In this document: positions 32,301 to 42,300 of the stretch, one piece after another | Position numbering within the stretch: position 1 is the stretch's first letter | Layout of the letters: every line of letters begins with the position of its first letter | DNA from: Megachile rotundata | Taxonomy: Eukaryota > Arthropoda > Insecta > Hymenoptera > Megachilidae | Length of the DNA stretch: 64,000 nt | Assembly (NCBI RefSeq): GCF_050947335.1 | Contig: NC_134984.1 | Coordinates: 8,785,926-8,849,925 of the forward strand | Direction: 5' to 3' | Notes under the pieces: generated by a model | Told to the model about the DNA's origin: nothing | Databases searched by the model: none | What the model saw: the letters and a program-made list of their open reading frames with translations, nothing else | Made by a program: the position numbers and the translations under genes

Positions 32301-34465
32301 CAAATATCTATATATGATAAGTGTTTCCATTATTTTAAAAGAACTCCGTATTTATAGTAGTAGTACATAAATTTAACTCTATGAAAATTTTGTTACACAG
32401 ATGGCTGTTTTGGAGTCAAGTTAATTGGATGCTACACGATGTACCAACCAGTAAAATATATCGATCTACTACCGTGGGTTCGAACGCAACAGTAATAGTA
32501 TCTCGAAATACGGGTGTTGTTTATGCTCTGGCAATCGATTACATCAGATCCAGATTATATTGGACAGACACTTTCCTCAAAATTATTGAATCCGCAAATT
32601 TAGATGGTTCCAATCGCGCGATATTCTTAAAAACGGATGTAAGTGATTTACAAAAAGTACTTAAAAAGTTTAATCAAATATGTAAACTTGGAAATTTTCG
32701 AAATCTCCAAACTTTTTAATTTTTATATTCTCAAATTCTTTGAATTTATAAACTTCTGAACCTTAAATTTTCAAATAACTTCTTCAAATTATCTTTTAGT
32801 TCATTTACATTGTTAAATTGTTTCTCACTTGTACATAAACACAGTTTGATCATTTAGTTAAAACGTCTTTGATATTTAGCTCAATTGAATAAACATTATT
32901 TCAAGACCATGTTCCCTTTCATAAAAAATTGTTACATAGATTTTGCAGTATATACTGTAGAATTTCATATTGTCCCATATAAAAGCAATCAATCAACAAT
33001 TTCATATTGCACAATTTCAACAGCTTGGAAGCATATGAAGTAGCCTATAATTTTATTCAACCAGGAATACTTCATTTCTATATTTCTTTTTAATTGAACT
33101 TAAAATCTTTTGTAATCTAAGGAAAATATTTAACATGGAGCATATAACGAATATTTTTCTTTAAGTATATGAAGTATACAAGTTATAATATATTGCATCA
33201 TTTTATTAATATACTTATATAAATAAATTGTTTTAGGCTTATCAAGCTCTGAGCATTAATATCTACGAAGATGCCTTATATTGGTTAATGGGTACAACCG
33301 GAGAAGCAAAAAAATGCAAATTATATGGGGATAAATCGTGCACAAAAATATCCATTGGTAATTCAAATGTTGAGAAACATTTTACAATTTTACATACTTC
33401 TAGGCAACCCACTGGTGAGCATATTTTTATTTTAAAATGAACAATTTTAAATATAATTTCAAAGTACATTGAAATATGTGATGATATAAAAGTGTTAATC
33501 AAGTAGTAATTACATCATAATTTTTAACATACATGAAACCAAATTTCAATACTATTTGTTACATCTTTTATTGCATTCTTGTATTTTTCGTTTTGTATAC
33601 GATTTTAAAAGATATTAGCAATTTATAATGTATGGTTATATTGCATTAAAACATCAAATTATTAATATACTTAGGTAGAAATAAAAATAATGAACTCTTA
33701 TCTTCTATTTTAGAAATAGATATAAAGTCTATAAACTTTTGTATAATACCATAGTCTTTACTTTAATAATAACATAACTTATGTTCTGCCAAACAGCAAA
33801 AAACGTTTGTGAAAAACATAAATGCAGTTACATGTGCATATCAGGAAACAATACTGCCATGTGTATATGTCACGACGGATATTCTAAAAATGATAATTGT
33901 ATAGAAAATTCGAATACAAGAATTAAATTTGATTCGAGTGTACTTAGTCTAAGAAACGAAGGTGTTCGACAAAATGGAACATTAATTGGTATAATCATCG
34001 CGATGATAGCCTGTATCATAATTGCGTCCGCATACATTTATTACCAAAAACTTAAACCCCATATTTTGAATAAGAATAGTATCAGGTAAATCGACGATAT
34101 TCATAATTTATATTGATACTTTTGTAGAATTGAATAGTTACATATTTTTTCATTTTTAGCATTCATTTTCAAAATCCAGCGTACGAACAACGAAGTGAAG
34201 TTGCATCCTCGATGAACTCCATTTCCGGATTACCTCCAGGAGAACATGAATACATAAATCCAATAGCGGATGAGCACATGGTAACGTAAATAGATTGTGT
34301 TCGGAAACAATGAATACATCCTAAATTACGTTTTTAATTTAGAATCAAAATGAAAAGAAAATAGAAAGATATAAAAACAATATAATACAAATTCTGGATA
34401 TTGATCGATCGGACGATGAGGCTGAAAAACTTGCACATAAGCGAAACCATTATTTAATACAATGA
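2361..34465 (+). CDS. VgR: Vitellogenin receptor (yolkless-type LDL receptor family), 31 coding exons
   Basis: This is an endocytic receptor that takes vitellogenin into the growing oocyte. The 31 exons join to 5,238 nt, or 1,745 residues, close to the usual insect size. The order is: signal peptide (about 1-21), four LDL-A repeats (to about 195), two EGF modules (to 276), a YWTD propeller (277-537), an EGF module (to 577), a second propeller (578-827), an EGF module, eight LDL-A repeats (about 890-1217), two EGF modules (to 1299), a third propeller (1300-1568), a last EGF module, a transmembrane helix (about 1631-1651) and a cytosolic tail with FQNPAY at 1668-1673. The 4+8 cluster pattern with an FxNPxY-class signal separates VgR from LpR and megalin. 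Every intron joins GT to AG in a consistent phase. The ATG at 2361 was chosen because it opens a clear signal peptide. Exon coordinates are given in the domain-block entries. Confidence 0.93.
4042..4835. mobile_element. Long-armed foldback element, interrupted by a MITE
   Basis: About 200 bp at the left (4042-4260) reappears in reverse complement at the right (about 4310-4426 plus 4751-4835). Matching landmarks include TAAGATGGTG, CAATTTGACCTTG, TCACGTGAAC, CTATGTTTGTTTTTTAT and CCAAGATATGAAG. The arms are roughly three-quarters identical. The right arm is split by the TTAA-flanked element at 4427-4750, so that insertion is younger than the foldback element. No transposase coding is visible. 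Confidence 0.7.
4427..4750 (+). mobile_element. TTAA-flanked MITE, copy 1
   Basis: TTAA flanks both ends, with short inverted ends CCAGTTAACT and its partner AACTGG. The interior has two copies of GACGGATATAGTCGTC near the right end. It is about 320 bp and non-coding. TTAA duplication is typical of piggyBac-class transposition, so this is probably a piggyBac-type MITE. It sits inside the foldback element's right arm. Confidence 0.8.
7427..7746 (+). mobile_element. TTAA-flanked MITE, copy 2 (VgR intron 5)
   Basis: This is the same element as at 4427, in the same orientation and flanked by TTAA on both sides. It differs by a handful of substitutions and small gaps (for example a shorter CATGTTGACC junction). 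The near identity implies recent spread. Confidence 0.8.
8640..9420. repeat. Degenerate CCAAATTT-word run (VgR intron 6)
   Basis: This low-complexity DNA is assembled from shuffled versions of AAATTCCAAATTTCC, with C on the plus strand. Comparable runs with either C or G on the plus strand occur at about 2820-3100, 11630-12240, 22030-22400, 26460-26960, 27600-27800, 29340-29590 and 30050-30500, all in VgR introns. No coding content is seen. Confidence 0.6.
9066..9290. repeat. 46 bp tandem repeat, about five copies (VgR intron 6)
   Basis: The phrase CAACTTTCC recurs at 9066, 9112, 9158 and 9204, with a variant at 9250, so the period is exactly 46 bp. The unit itself is built from short words such as CCAAATTT. 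The array lies within a longer degenerate run of the same words (about 8640-9420). Confidence 0.85.
10815..11000. repeat. Inverted repeat forming a hairpin (VgR intron 8)
   Basis: The left arm at about 10815-10897 matches the reverse complement of about 10920-11000. Shared segments include GAATTTTAAGG, TTTGGG, CTTTGTTTC and TCGAGTTTT. The loop is about 20 nt. The arms are imperfect, so a transcribed copy would fold into an interrupted hairpin. No target duplication is evident. Confidence 0.65.
11364..11444. mobile_element. 81 bp miniature palindromic element (VgR intron 9)
   Basis: The two ends are TTGACCAGTTAGCTGTT and the inverted AACAGTTAACTGGTCAA. The ends resemble those of the TTAA-flanked MITE (CCAGTTAACTG), so this may be a drastically shortened relative or a solo hairpin. 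The flanks read TTGA and TCAA instead of TTAA. Confidence 0.55.
11861..12036. repeat. 16 bp tandem repeat, about eleven copies (VgR intron 9)
   Basis: The unit is approximately AACTCCAAAATTTCAT. Starts at 11925, 11941, 11957, 11973, 11989, 12005 and 12021 are exactly 16 bp apart, and the phase continues back to 11861. The opposite strand reads as an open frame only because the unit has no stop in that frame. Confidence 0.88.
12663..12987 (-). mobile_element. TTAA-flanked MITE, copy 3, inverted (VgR intron 10)
   Basis: This is the reverse complement of the elements at 4427, 7427 and 18102, flanked by TTAA on both sides. The GACGGATATAGTCGTC motif pair is degraded here (TATCCGTCATGG, then GACTATATCTTTCAT). 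Confidence 0.8.
13694..13765 (+). repeat. tRNA-like, possible SINE head (VgR intron 12)
   Basis: TGGCGGTAGAGTAG resembles an internal polymerase III A box. GTTCAAGTC about 30 nt later is a good B box, and a TGAT microsatellite follows. The stems do not pair as in a working tRNA. A second trace (TCACAAGTTCAAATCCC at about 18689) occurs in intron 16. It is best read as a decayed tRNA-derived sequence. Confidence 0.3.
14882..15374. mobile_element. Second TTAA-flanked element (VgR intron 13)
   Basis: TTAA at 14882-14885 and at 15371-15374 enclose inverted ends CTCTTAGCGTGCTAAGG and its partner, whose reverse complement reads CTCTTAGCATGCAAAGG. The element is about 485 bp inside the duplications, AT-rich and without coding capacity. 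Its sequence is unrelated to the 320 bp family apart from the TTAA target. Confidence 0.7.
16100..16682 (-). mobile_element. Internally deleted mariner element (VgR intron 15)
   Basis: The terminal inverted repeats start TTAGGTCGAGTC and continue to AACTTCCG, and TA dinucleotides flank both ends (16098-16099 and 16683-16684). The minus strand keeps the C-terminal part of a mariner transposase: the HDNARPHTA block and DLAPTDYHLF, whose two aspartates have 34 residues between them, as in the D,D34D class. The upstream half with the first catalytic aspartate is missing, and a TGA replaces the tryptophan expected in the WWD block. At 583 bp it is about half of a full mariner and cannot be active. 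Confidence 0.9.
16175..16594 (-). pseudogene. Mariner transposase C-terminal fragment
   Basis: The open frame of 139 residues covers the second and third catalytic positions. In the same frame just upstream lie a WDYEG-like block and an in-frame stop, followed directly by the terminal repeat. It has no initiation context and no first catalytic residue, so it is a relic inside the deleted element. Confidence 0.85.
17153..17459. repeat. 45 bp tandem repeat, seven copies (VgR intron 15)
   Basis: AAATTACATAAAC-type unit starts fall at 17153, 17198, 17243, 17288, 17333, 17378 and 17423, exactly 45 bp apart. Each unit also has CATCAAAATGAAACATTTGT. Units differ by a few substitutions. There are no spacer-like variable blocks, so this is a minisatellite and not a CRISPR array. 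Confidence 0.92.
18102..18424 (+). mobile_element. TTAA-flanked MITE, copy 4 (VgR intron 16)
   Basis: This is the same element and orientation as at 4427 and 7427. The left flank is TTAA; the right flank has mutated to TTCA. Both GACGGATATAGTCGTC motifs are intact. Confidence 0.8.
20129..21115 (+). other. VgR intron 18, left part
   Basis: AT-rich DNA with no gene, RNA or repeat I can support. The 8 bp array begins at its right edge. The right part of the intron (21441-23153) is similar, with a degenerate GAAATTT-word run at about 22030-22400. Confidence 0.5.
21116..21440. repeat. 8 bp tandem array, about 40 units (VgR intron 18)
   Basis: Pure runs of GAAATAGT make up the centre. Blocks of AAAATAGT, AAACAGTA and AAAATAGC lie on the right side, and a few AAAATAGT units on the left. 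Variants are clustered and not scattered, as expected from repeated local slippage. The minus strand reads open in several frames only because the 8 bp unit lacks stops in that direction. Confidence 0.95.
23628..24620. mobile_element. Pogo-like non-autonomous element (VgR intron 19)
   Basis: The terminal inverted repeats read CAGTCGAACCTCGGTAACTC at the left and, in reverse complement, CAGTCGAACCTCGACAACTC at the right. The right end is followed by TA, the usual target of this superfamily; the left flank reads CA and has probably mutated. The roughly 990 bp interior shows no transposase reading frame. The CAG start and CTCG-rich ends suggest the pogo/Tigger group; that family name is an inference. 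Confidence 0.65.
24621..26079 (+). other. VgR intron 19, right part
   Basis: Mostly AT-rich sequence without a supported feature. A short CATCATCATC-type run occurs at about 24673-24700. Confidence 0.5.
27902..28585. repeat. 8 bp tandem array with variant blocks (VgR intron 21)
   Basis: The base unit is GAATTATT. Homogeneous blocks of variants follow one another: GAATTGTT at about 28128-28219, GGATTATT at about 28329-28380, GAAGTATT at about 28384-28487, then GAATTACT and TTGTATTT. The array is about 680 bp, the longest in the window, and ends about 250 bp before exon 22. Confidence 0.95.
31780..32086. repeat. Long near-perfect inverted repeat (VgR intron 26)
   Basis: The left arm at 31780-31915 matches the reverse complement of about 31945-32086, with roughly a dozen mismatches by eye over about 130 bp. 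Anchors include AGTAGCTCTTAAAAATTTG, TTATTTCTAAATTTGAAAAT and AATCTTCAT. The loop is about 30-40 nt and very AT-rich. Transcribed with VgR, it would fold into a hairpin longer than an ordinary miRNA precursor. It may be a MITE or an hpRNA-like locus. Confidence 0.85.
32173..32186. repeat. GGGGCAATTGCCCC perfect palindrome (VgR intron 26)
   Basis: This is a 14 bp perfect palindrome in a short GC-rich island (about 32150-32210) within AT-rich intron DNA. The CAGGGGC start recalls terminal sequences of some hAT elements, but no partner end was found. Confidence 0.4.
33797..34465 (+). other. VgR exons 29-31: last EGF, membrane helix, endocytic tail
   Basis: The exons are 33797-34085, 34160-34280 and 34343-34465. 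Exon 29 encodes an EGF-like module, a short stalk with no long Ser/Thr-rich O-glycosylation region, and a helix rich in I, A and M (TLIGIIIAMIACIIIASAY). Exon 30 carries FQNPAY, matching the FxNPxY clathrin-adaptor motif, plus a second tyrosine in EYINP. Exon 31 is acidic and basic and ends at TGA 34463-34465. Confidence 0.92.
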
Positions 34466-34592
34466 AGTATAAATTAATTTGATAACGAATTAACGTACGA
34501 TACTTATAAGGTGAATTTAATTATGAATTTATTTATGCAAATATTTAATTCTACTTATATTTAATATACGATATATTTATCTATACATAGTC

Positions 34593-34598
34593 AATAAA
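34593..34598 (+). terminator. VgR polyadenylation signal
   Basis: AATAAA lies 128 nt beyond the VgR stop codon and is the first canonical signal downstream. It lies only 17 nt before the oppositely oriented signal of the next gene. Confidence 0.7.
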
Positions 34599-34614
34599 AA
34601 TAAGATACAATATC

Positions 34615-34620
34615 TTTATT
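34615..34620 (-). terminator. Glutathione synthetase polyadenylation signal
   Basis: TTTATT on the plus strand is AATAAA on the minus strand, about 162 nt beyond the synthetase stop codon. A further AATAAA on the minus strand near 34530 is an alternative. Confidence 0.6.
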
Positions 34621-34781
34621 TTGTACCATTTTCTCTGACATTAATTATCCGTGATTCATATTTAATATTTTGTTTTATCAACAGCATTTTTTAAGATAAT
34701 GCAAATATCTAATTATTTAAAATATAACTTCTGTGTTCAAAACATATTAAATTTTTCATAACTATATAATAATTACTAACG

Positions 34782-37683
34782 TTAACTAACAAGATAAGGA
34801 CTATCAATAGCACCAATTCCTGCAGCTATACCACCTTCATTTTCACCTGAAGATTTAGTTCTTAAAACATGTCCTACTTCTTCATTATATAGTATCGTTT
34901 CTCTGTCTCTGTAAAAAAATTTGATAGCTGTTTTTTTATTTTATAAATATAAAAACAATATAAAAAAAGGAAGAGGTTAAATTATTTACCCTATAACAAC
35001 ACCATAAATACCAAGCTCTGATACAATATCAAAGAAGCGAAGGTAATTATCAAATGGTTCATTTTGTGGACGTACAATGTAACTTTTTTGTACTGGAGGA
35101 TATAAACGATCCATGAGTATCCAACCACATCTTTCTTCTGAATTTTTCATTGCTTCTAAACGCAACTTTATCTTTTCGTCATAAACATTATTTCCGCCTC
35201 CTTCCCTTTGTGGTTTCAGAACATATTTTTTTGGTTCTAATACTGCCTTCTCAATAATTCTATCTCCTTCTTCATTCTATTTTTCCCACGAATCATTGAA
35301 AAAAATATTGTTTAGATATTACGTATTATTCAAGCTAAAAGTACAGTGCTATGACGACATTCTATTTATACTGTGATAATGTTTTTATAATATGGTATCT
35401 GATGTACTTACAAATTCTAATGAATAAAGCCCAGCAAATACTTCTTGTATCTGTTTTACTTCATTGTCATTATTTAAAAAGGTACTAAGTACATTGGGAT
35501 TTGCTAAAGACTGTTGTACCTAAAAAAAAAATTGTTTATTGACGCTACTACTTAGCGTATACTTATAATGCGTATGTACTGAATATACCTTTTTAGTACC
35601 AGCTAAGTGATAATGTATTGATGGGCATTTTATTGCTTGAGAACGTTCTATTAGCAATCTAACTAACCACTCCTTTTCAGTAGGATAAGCTTCAACTTCG
35701 TAACCAGAACGAAAATAAACTACAGAAACCACTAATTCTCCACTACAAATTAAATATATAACTTGTGAATTTGTTATCTACATATAAATTTGTAAATTTA
35801 AAAATGTATAAAAAATGGACTACTCTTTAATCCTCTAAATCAGCGGTTCTCAGCCGGTTTATAAATGCATATTGCCAAAATCAACAATTAAAAATTAATA
35901 TCACCAAGCTTCTGTAGTCGACATTACATCGAACTAGTATTAATACTCAAAATTAAGACAAGTATACATGTTGATATTCAAGTAAAATTATTAAATGATG
36001 TAAATGTTATACTGTATATTGTACAAGTTATCCACGTATCATTTAGTTCCTTCTGGCTCAAATTAAGAACCACTGTTTTAGATATTAAATCCGAAAAGAC
36101 TTTAAAATGTTTTTTATACAATTACATACACTATCAATTCTTTATTAGGGCCCAGTTTTGCTTGAGATACTAAATCCCTTAAACTTCTTCTGATTACCCT
36201 GATATCTGCATTAATCTTACGAATTTCAAACTCATGAAATCTTTGGTCACATATATTGTAAGTAATATTTTCAACAACAAACAGTATTACAGCACTAAAA
36301 TAGAAAATTATTAATTACATAATATAATCATTAAATGCCATTCAGTACGCTATTATAACTACATACTCATTATTATTATATAATTTCCATGCATGTGTTA
36401 AGCCTTTGCAAAGACCTGCAATGGGATTATTTTCTGGAATCTAGAATAATTACAATATAGGAAATTAAATATTTGAAAAGATGCCAACACAAAACATATA
36501 AAAACACTTACATTTTTTAGTTTATCTGCATGTCCCAACTCTGATAAAATATATCTAAAATGTTCCTTGATTAGATTTAAATACTTTTATAACATAATAA
36601 AATATAAATACTGAAAACTCACTTATGATACTCAGTTATAACTTTAGCTATGCCTCCAAAACTACTTGCAATAGTATTTAATTCAACTTGTTTAATCCCA
36701 TTGTCATGTAGCATGTAATCTGATCTAAGTAAACCAAGACTTAAATTCTATAACAGAAAATATATTTATTACTGTGTGAAATATTCATATAAATAAATTT
36801 ATATTAGCAATATGCTATTTTACCTGACTGTATCCTTCCTCATATACAGTTTCATATATCTTAAATAACTCTGCTGTGAATGGATCAGCTTCGATTGTAC
36901 TAAAACAATAAAGTTAGAAATAATTAAGGTATATAAAAAATAATATATACTATTTTCAATTTTTCCATACAAACTTTATCGGTATATTCTAAAAGTAACT
37001 ATAACAAAAAAATGTTGCATAACAAGTTGTAAAATATTTTCTTACAAAATTGCAACAAAAGTATGAACTATAAAAGATATCATAATACTATTTCCTTTAT
37101 AAAATGTAACTACATTTTCAAATGCAAACTAGGAAATAATATTTTCATTGCATTTCATTTTATTAACATAATTTTGTAATAAACTATTTATGAATTTTTT
37201 ATCATGCAACACTTGAATTTTACTTCCATTTATAGGAAACTGGCAAAGTTTGTATATAAAAACCTGGAATAGTCTATATATACACAATTAAACGTTATTT
37301 TCAATTATATATACCTTTTTAAACTCTTTCTAAGAAAGTCATCATTATGCGCTACCTTATGTATAAGTTCATTTAGTAATACTTGAATACTTTTAGCCTT
37401 TTCAAAGTTTTGTTTAGGAAAACTTGATGGTAGTAAAGTGAATGGTAATACTTGTACTTGGTTTTTGTTAAAACGTTCTTTTGATCGCATACTAATACCT
37501 AAAAAATAAAAAAATGATAAATTCGTATGAAAGACAAATTTGTTATATTATTATATCAGTTAATTAGATCCATAATTTGATACCATGCATAAGTGCCCAA
37601 TCCTTAGCCTTATCTACAACTCTTTCTAATTCTTCTTCTGAAAGTTGCAGTTGAATACAAGGTTGTAAACGTGACATTTTCAT
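34782..37683 (-). CDS. GSS: Glutathione synthetase, 11 exons
   Basis: This enzyme joins gamma-glutamylcysteine to glycine with ATP, the second step of glutathione synthesis in the cytosol. Exons, from the 5' end, are 37584-37683, 37315-37498, 36824-36899, 36623-36747, 36512-36554, 36367-36440, 36130-36294, 35589-35742, 35412-35519, 34990-35276 and 34782-34908. They join to 480 residues, compared with about 474 in animals. Family landmarks are LGLLRSDYML, VELNTIASSFGG, VVYFRSGY, RSQAIKCPSI and LAGTKKVQQ, the glycine-rich ATP loop KPQREGGGNN at about 364-373, and the end GGIAAGIGAIDSPYLV. The ATG at 37683 gives MKMSRLQP; an in-frame ATG two codons later (37677) is an equally possible start. Introns are short and AT-rich. 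The gene is convergent with VgR. Confidence 0.95.
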
Positions 37684-39394
37684 AAATTTACAAAATTAAC
37701 AAAATCTATAGAATTGCAGACAAAATGTAATTCAGATCCACATTAAGAATTGCTTGAAACGGTATTTAAGCTATAAGTGACAAGCCAATTCTTTATCTTA
37801 TAAATGATTATCATTTTTCACATCATAAAACTATAGTGTAAATAGTATGTACTTATAAACATGTATATGTATACGTATGCATGTATGTACATAAATGATA
37901 ATCTACATTGCATCACACTTTGACATCAATATATGTATGTACAGATACATTGATTGTACATAGTTGCACATCATTTCACGAAGGATCATATGACCATGTA
38001 TGGTGCATGGTCGCTATTTCCTCATTCTGCGCATGTTGACTTTCCTTGGTTCTATAGTTGAATTCATAGAATAATGTCAAATGACGAGTTTTTGTTCATC
38101 CTGTGTATATCGACTCTGATTGGTTTAACAAGCTCTGTAGCCAGGGTAACGTGCATGCGCGAATATAACAATCATGATGTGATGCATTCACATCCAGCGA
38201 TTTTTTATTTAATATATTTCTCAATTTCTTTATTCTGTTCAAATATTTTTGACCACCATGTATATGAAGGATAGAGTAGAAAGTTAGCGATAAGTGAAAC
38301 AGCGTACGTAAAGGAGAGCTTTCTCAACTCTTTGAAGCTACGCTAAATGCTAACATTTTTTTATAACTTTAAATATACCACTAAGTAATCGAGAATAATG
38401 CGCAAGCGCTCTTATGATATTTGTGATGTTGAATATGTATATGCAGTGATCTTTTAGTATATAGCTTGCATTACATATTGCACACAGTATAGTTTACTGT
38501 TATTCGTATATTTTTATCCGCCATGTATATGATCATGAAATAGCAAACTATAGAAAGATGTCAGGTTGATGGTGAAGTATCTTCTGAATGCGGTCAAACT
38601 GCACGAAATAAGTTTATTTTTTCATAAAATAAATTCTTATTTTCATAAATCAATTTTATACTTTTAACTCTCTCTATATATATTAATTGTTTTGGCCTCT
38701 GACCTTTTTTTCTGCATTTTCTAGGAAAGGTACATAGACGGCGATCATGTTAAAATACAAAAATACGATTTCACTTTTCAAAAAAGACTATTTTTTCATA
38801 CATTTTTTTCTAATATTCTGTATATAATTATACAAGGTATTGCAATTTATTTTAGTAATTTAGCTTTTAAGACTTCATAAACAATACATTTTCATGTCCT
38901 ATGTTTAAAAATCCTTAAAGTCAAATTACAATGTGCATTCTTTGTGTAATTATACACAGAATATTTTTAAATAGTAAACATGAGAAAATATTTGTTAATT
39001 TTAAAGGAAAATTGTAACTATTCTTGTCTATCCTTTACAGAGAAATACAGAAGAAAAAGGTTGCTAATCCTTGTTCGAAGTTTCCCGGTTTTGCCGCATG
39101 AGGTCCTATTGGATCCTTAATTTTTCCAACAAATCCAAACCTTTAAAATTCCTATTTTATGACCGACGCTTGCGCTGTGCTGTTCTTTATGTGAAAGCAC
39201 AGTTCTTTCACTCGTAAACTTCTGCTTTGTACCATTGTGTACCTTAAAAGCAGTGCGGTAAAGTGTTTATATTTTGAGTGAAATAGATTCTAAGTATTAA
39301 AATAATAGTGATTTTCATAAAAACAATTATAAATAGTAATTTACAAGAAGAAATATTAAAATAGTTTTCTATTCGTATTGCTTCATGTTCCATC
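37684..39394. promoter_or_regulatory. Divergent intergenic region between GSS and Psi
   Basis: This 1.7 kb region separates two divergently transcribed genes and must hold both promoters and both 5' leaders. I see no strong TATA box. TGTATGTA-type simple sequence occurs at about 37860-37940. An open frame at 38074-38274 has no recognisable domain. Confidence 0.4.
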
Positions 39395-42300
39395 ATGAGT
39401 GACTATTCAGCGGTTGCTCCGCCTCAAAATTTTAGCCAAAGCTCTGCATTTGCAGCAGCTTTACAACGTGCAAAACAGGTAAACAAATCAGTTAAATTAA
39501 TATAAACTTTAATTAAATTAACATTTCATAAGTAAGTCATAAAGTACTTTATACCTTTATAAATCTCTACGACAATTTAGATTATTAATAAACAATTTTT
39601 TATAGTATCAGTTATTTTATTTATCTTAGGCTATTAAGCGTATATTTTATCTTTATTGCGTTTATTTGAAGAGTACTTAAAGCTACAGTTTTTGTATCAA
39701 TCTCTGATCTAACATTTATTATGTTAAAAACTCTTGAATTATTATTACAGTTGTATAGTTATAGTTGTATATAAATATACTACATTATTTGTTACTAAAT
39801 TAATTATAAATTATATATATTTGGGATTCGTGAATTAATTGTTAAAATATTATATTAGATGTTCGCTGTAACTTTGAACTTTTCATAACATATTGGAGAT
39901 ACAAAAATTGCTTATATGAAAATTATAAGATACAACAAGATATATGTATAATTTTTTGATGAAAACGAATTTTTTTATATTGTTATTAGGTCTATTAGAA
40001 TGTTATTTTATGGCTATTGAGGATTTTCACTTGCAGATACGATATAAGCAAATTATAAGCAGTATCTAATATTTTATTTGTTTATGAATGATTTGTTCTA
40101 CGTAAAATAAAATTTCAATATTCAATTACTTTATTTGCTATAAAAGATAATAAAACAAACATCAATTAGCCGACAAGATCTATTATGTTCTTTATAAGCT
40201 TAATAAGAAAATAATATAATAGTTATACAACAAAATCTACATTATTTAATATAGACATTATGAAAACTGGATGGTATAAATCAACAATAGTTTAAAACTG
40301 TTAGAAGTAGAAATTTAAGTCATGAAAATAAGTGTATTTAAGATGGTAATTGAAAGACGATAACTATACACAAACAATATTTTATTACATTCATTAATTA
40401 GACATTGTATATAAGTACCCAAAATGGAAAACATACCTCAAAATATAAACCATGTTTATGAGGACAGAACTTTTTGATAGATCTATTAGTTTATTAGATA
40501 TGAAAGTCTTTTTGAGATTTGCGCAATTTTTGCTTCATTTTGTTCAAAATTATAAAAAAAAAGAAACAAATATAGTTTTTATAGATATTTATTAAACAAT
40601 AAACATTAATGCTAATATTAACCAGTAGAATTGTAGCTAGATATTTAATGTGCTACAGATACAATTTAGAGTTTCTGTTGGTTTTTTAAGTTGATGGATC
40701 CTGAATAAAGTTTTCTACTTAAAAATTCTTCGCATTAAAGTGTCCATAAGTTTTACATTGGGTAATTGGGATGACCAAGGTATTATACCTTCAGGTCTAA
40801 ATCAAGAAAGTAGTTAAGAGATCAAAACATAGCTACAGTATACACAAATATTAGAACAATCAGCTGTCATATTTGTGATTTTCACCAAAATGAAATAAAA
40901 ATGAACAAAAACTAAATAAATTAATTTATCAGATTATGTGTTTTTGTTCTTTTATAAAAAGATACAATTGATCAGAATAGCAAGAATAAACATGAGGTCG
41001 TTTCTTAAGATACTTCTGCATTATATTATTTAAATTTTATGAATAGTGGGATATACTACAATGAATGAAATACTAGGAAAAGTACAGTTTCTGATTAAAT
41101 TACAATGCTTGCAGCAAAACATGGAAATAAATCTGTTACAGGGTAGAAGTAGAATTGACTTCTCTTTCTCTTTATAATTGTTTTATAAATTTATACATGT
41201 GTATATGTATGGTATAATAAATGAATGCTATAATGAACAAGGTTGTAAAACAAATTAATTCGTTATAGAATGTATTCTTAAAAGATTAGGAAATCGTTTT
41301 TTGATATCTACTATGAACATTGTGTAACAAAGAACACATTTTTGAAGTTAATTTATATATACTTTTATGATAACTAATAAACTACCAATAATATAAAAAT
41401 ATGATTACATTTTAGATAGCTGCAAAGATTAATCCAGCTGGTGCTCAAAATAATCAGGAAACTAAGTTGAAACGTCCTCTTGAGGATGGATCAGGTAATA
41501 TATATATTTACAAAAACTATGTCTAATTTGTATAATATATTTTTATAATATTTACATTATTTTTACAGAACCAGAAGCAAAGAAAATGGCATCTTTAGTA
41601 ACAGATCCATTAATTGGACTACGTGGCCCAGTAGGAAGTAATTCATTAGGAGATTCAAATAACCAAGGACGAACAGGGCAAACAGGATCATCTGGACCCA
41701 TTGGGAATGTAGGAGGTATTTGTAATGAAGATATCAGAGTTCCAGATAAAATGGTTGGTTTAAGTAAGTAAATATTAATTTATAGATACATATTACTTTC
41801 ATTAAATCAGAATTATTGTATAGTAATAAATATATCTATACCATGTTTAAATATTTTTAGTCCGAAAATTACCTGTATTTCATTTTATAGTTTAGCATTA
41901 CATTCCATGCTTATACATTTGTCTAAATAATTTTACAACCAAATCAATATTACATTGAAACAATTCTATTAGCATTACTAATGTAATAAAATTAGTACAA
42001 TTCATATAAATTGCCAATTAAGAATAAATTATTCCAATTTTTAGAATGAATTGTTATAAGTAATAATGATATATTTACAGTAATTGGCAGAGGTGGCGAA
42101 CAAATAACAAGATTACAAAGTGAAACAGGATGTAAGATACAAATGGCGCCAGAAAGTGGGCTACCTGAACGTGTTTGCACATTAACTGGCTCACGAGAAG
42201 CTGTCAAGTAACTTATTTTTCCCTTCTTATTTTGTTAATTTTAACTATTTTGTATGCAATGCAATTTCCACTTTACAAACTTTTGCCTAGAAGAAAGGAT

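Larger units (their letters stand above)
29725..33414 (+). other. VgR exons 23-28: two EGF modules and propeller 3
   Basis: The exons are 29725-29964, 30699-30851, 31320-31465, 31539-31630, 32401-32638 and 33237-33414. Exon 23 carries two EGF modules, the second opening DINEC. The following exons give a propeller with NVYWSN, NVYFTDN, WLFWSQ, LYWTDT and LYWLMG signatures. Exon 26 is the shortest at 92 nt. Confidence 0.88.

Noticed and set aside
38074..38274. 66-codon plus-strand frame between GSS and Psi
   Set aside because: It has a hydrophobic start but no splice partners, no domain and no downstream polyadenylation context; most likely chance.
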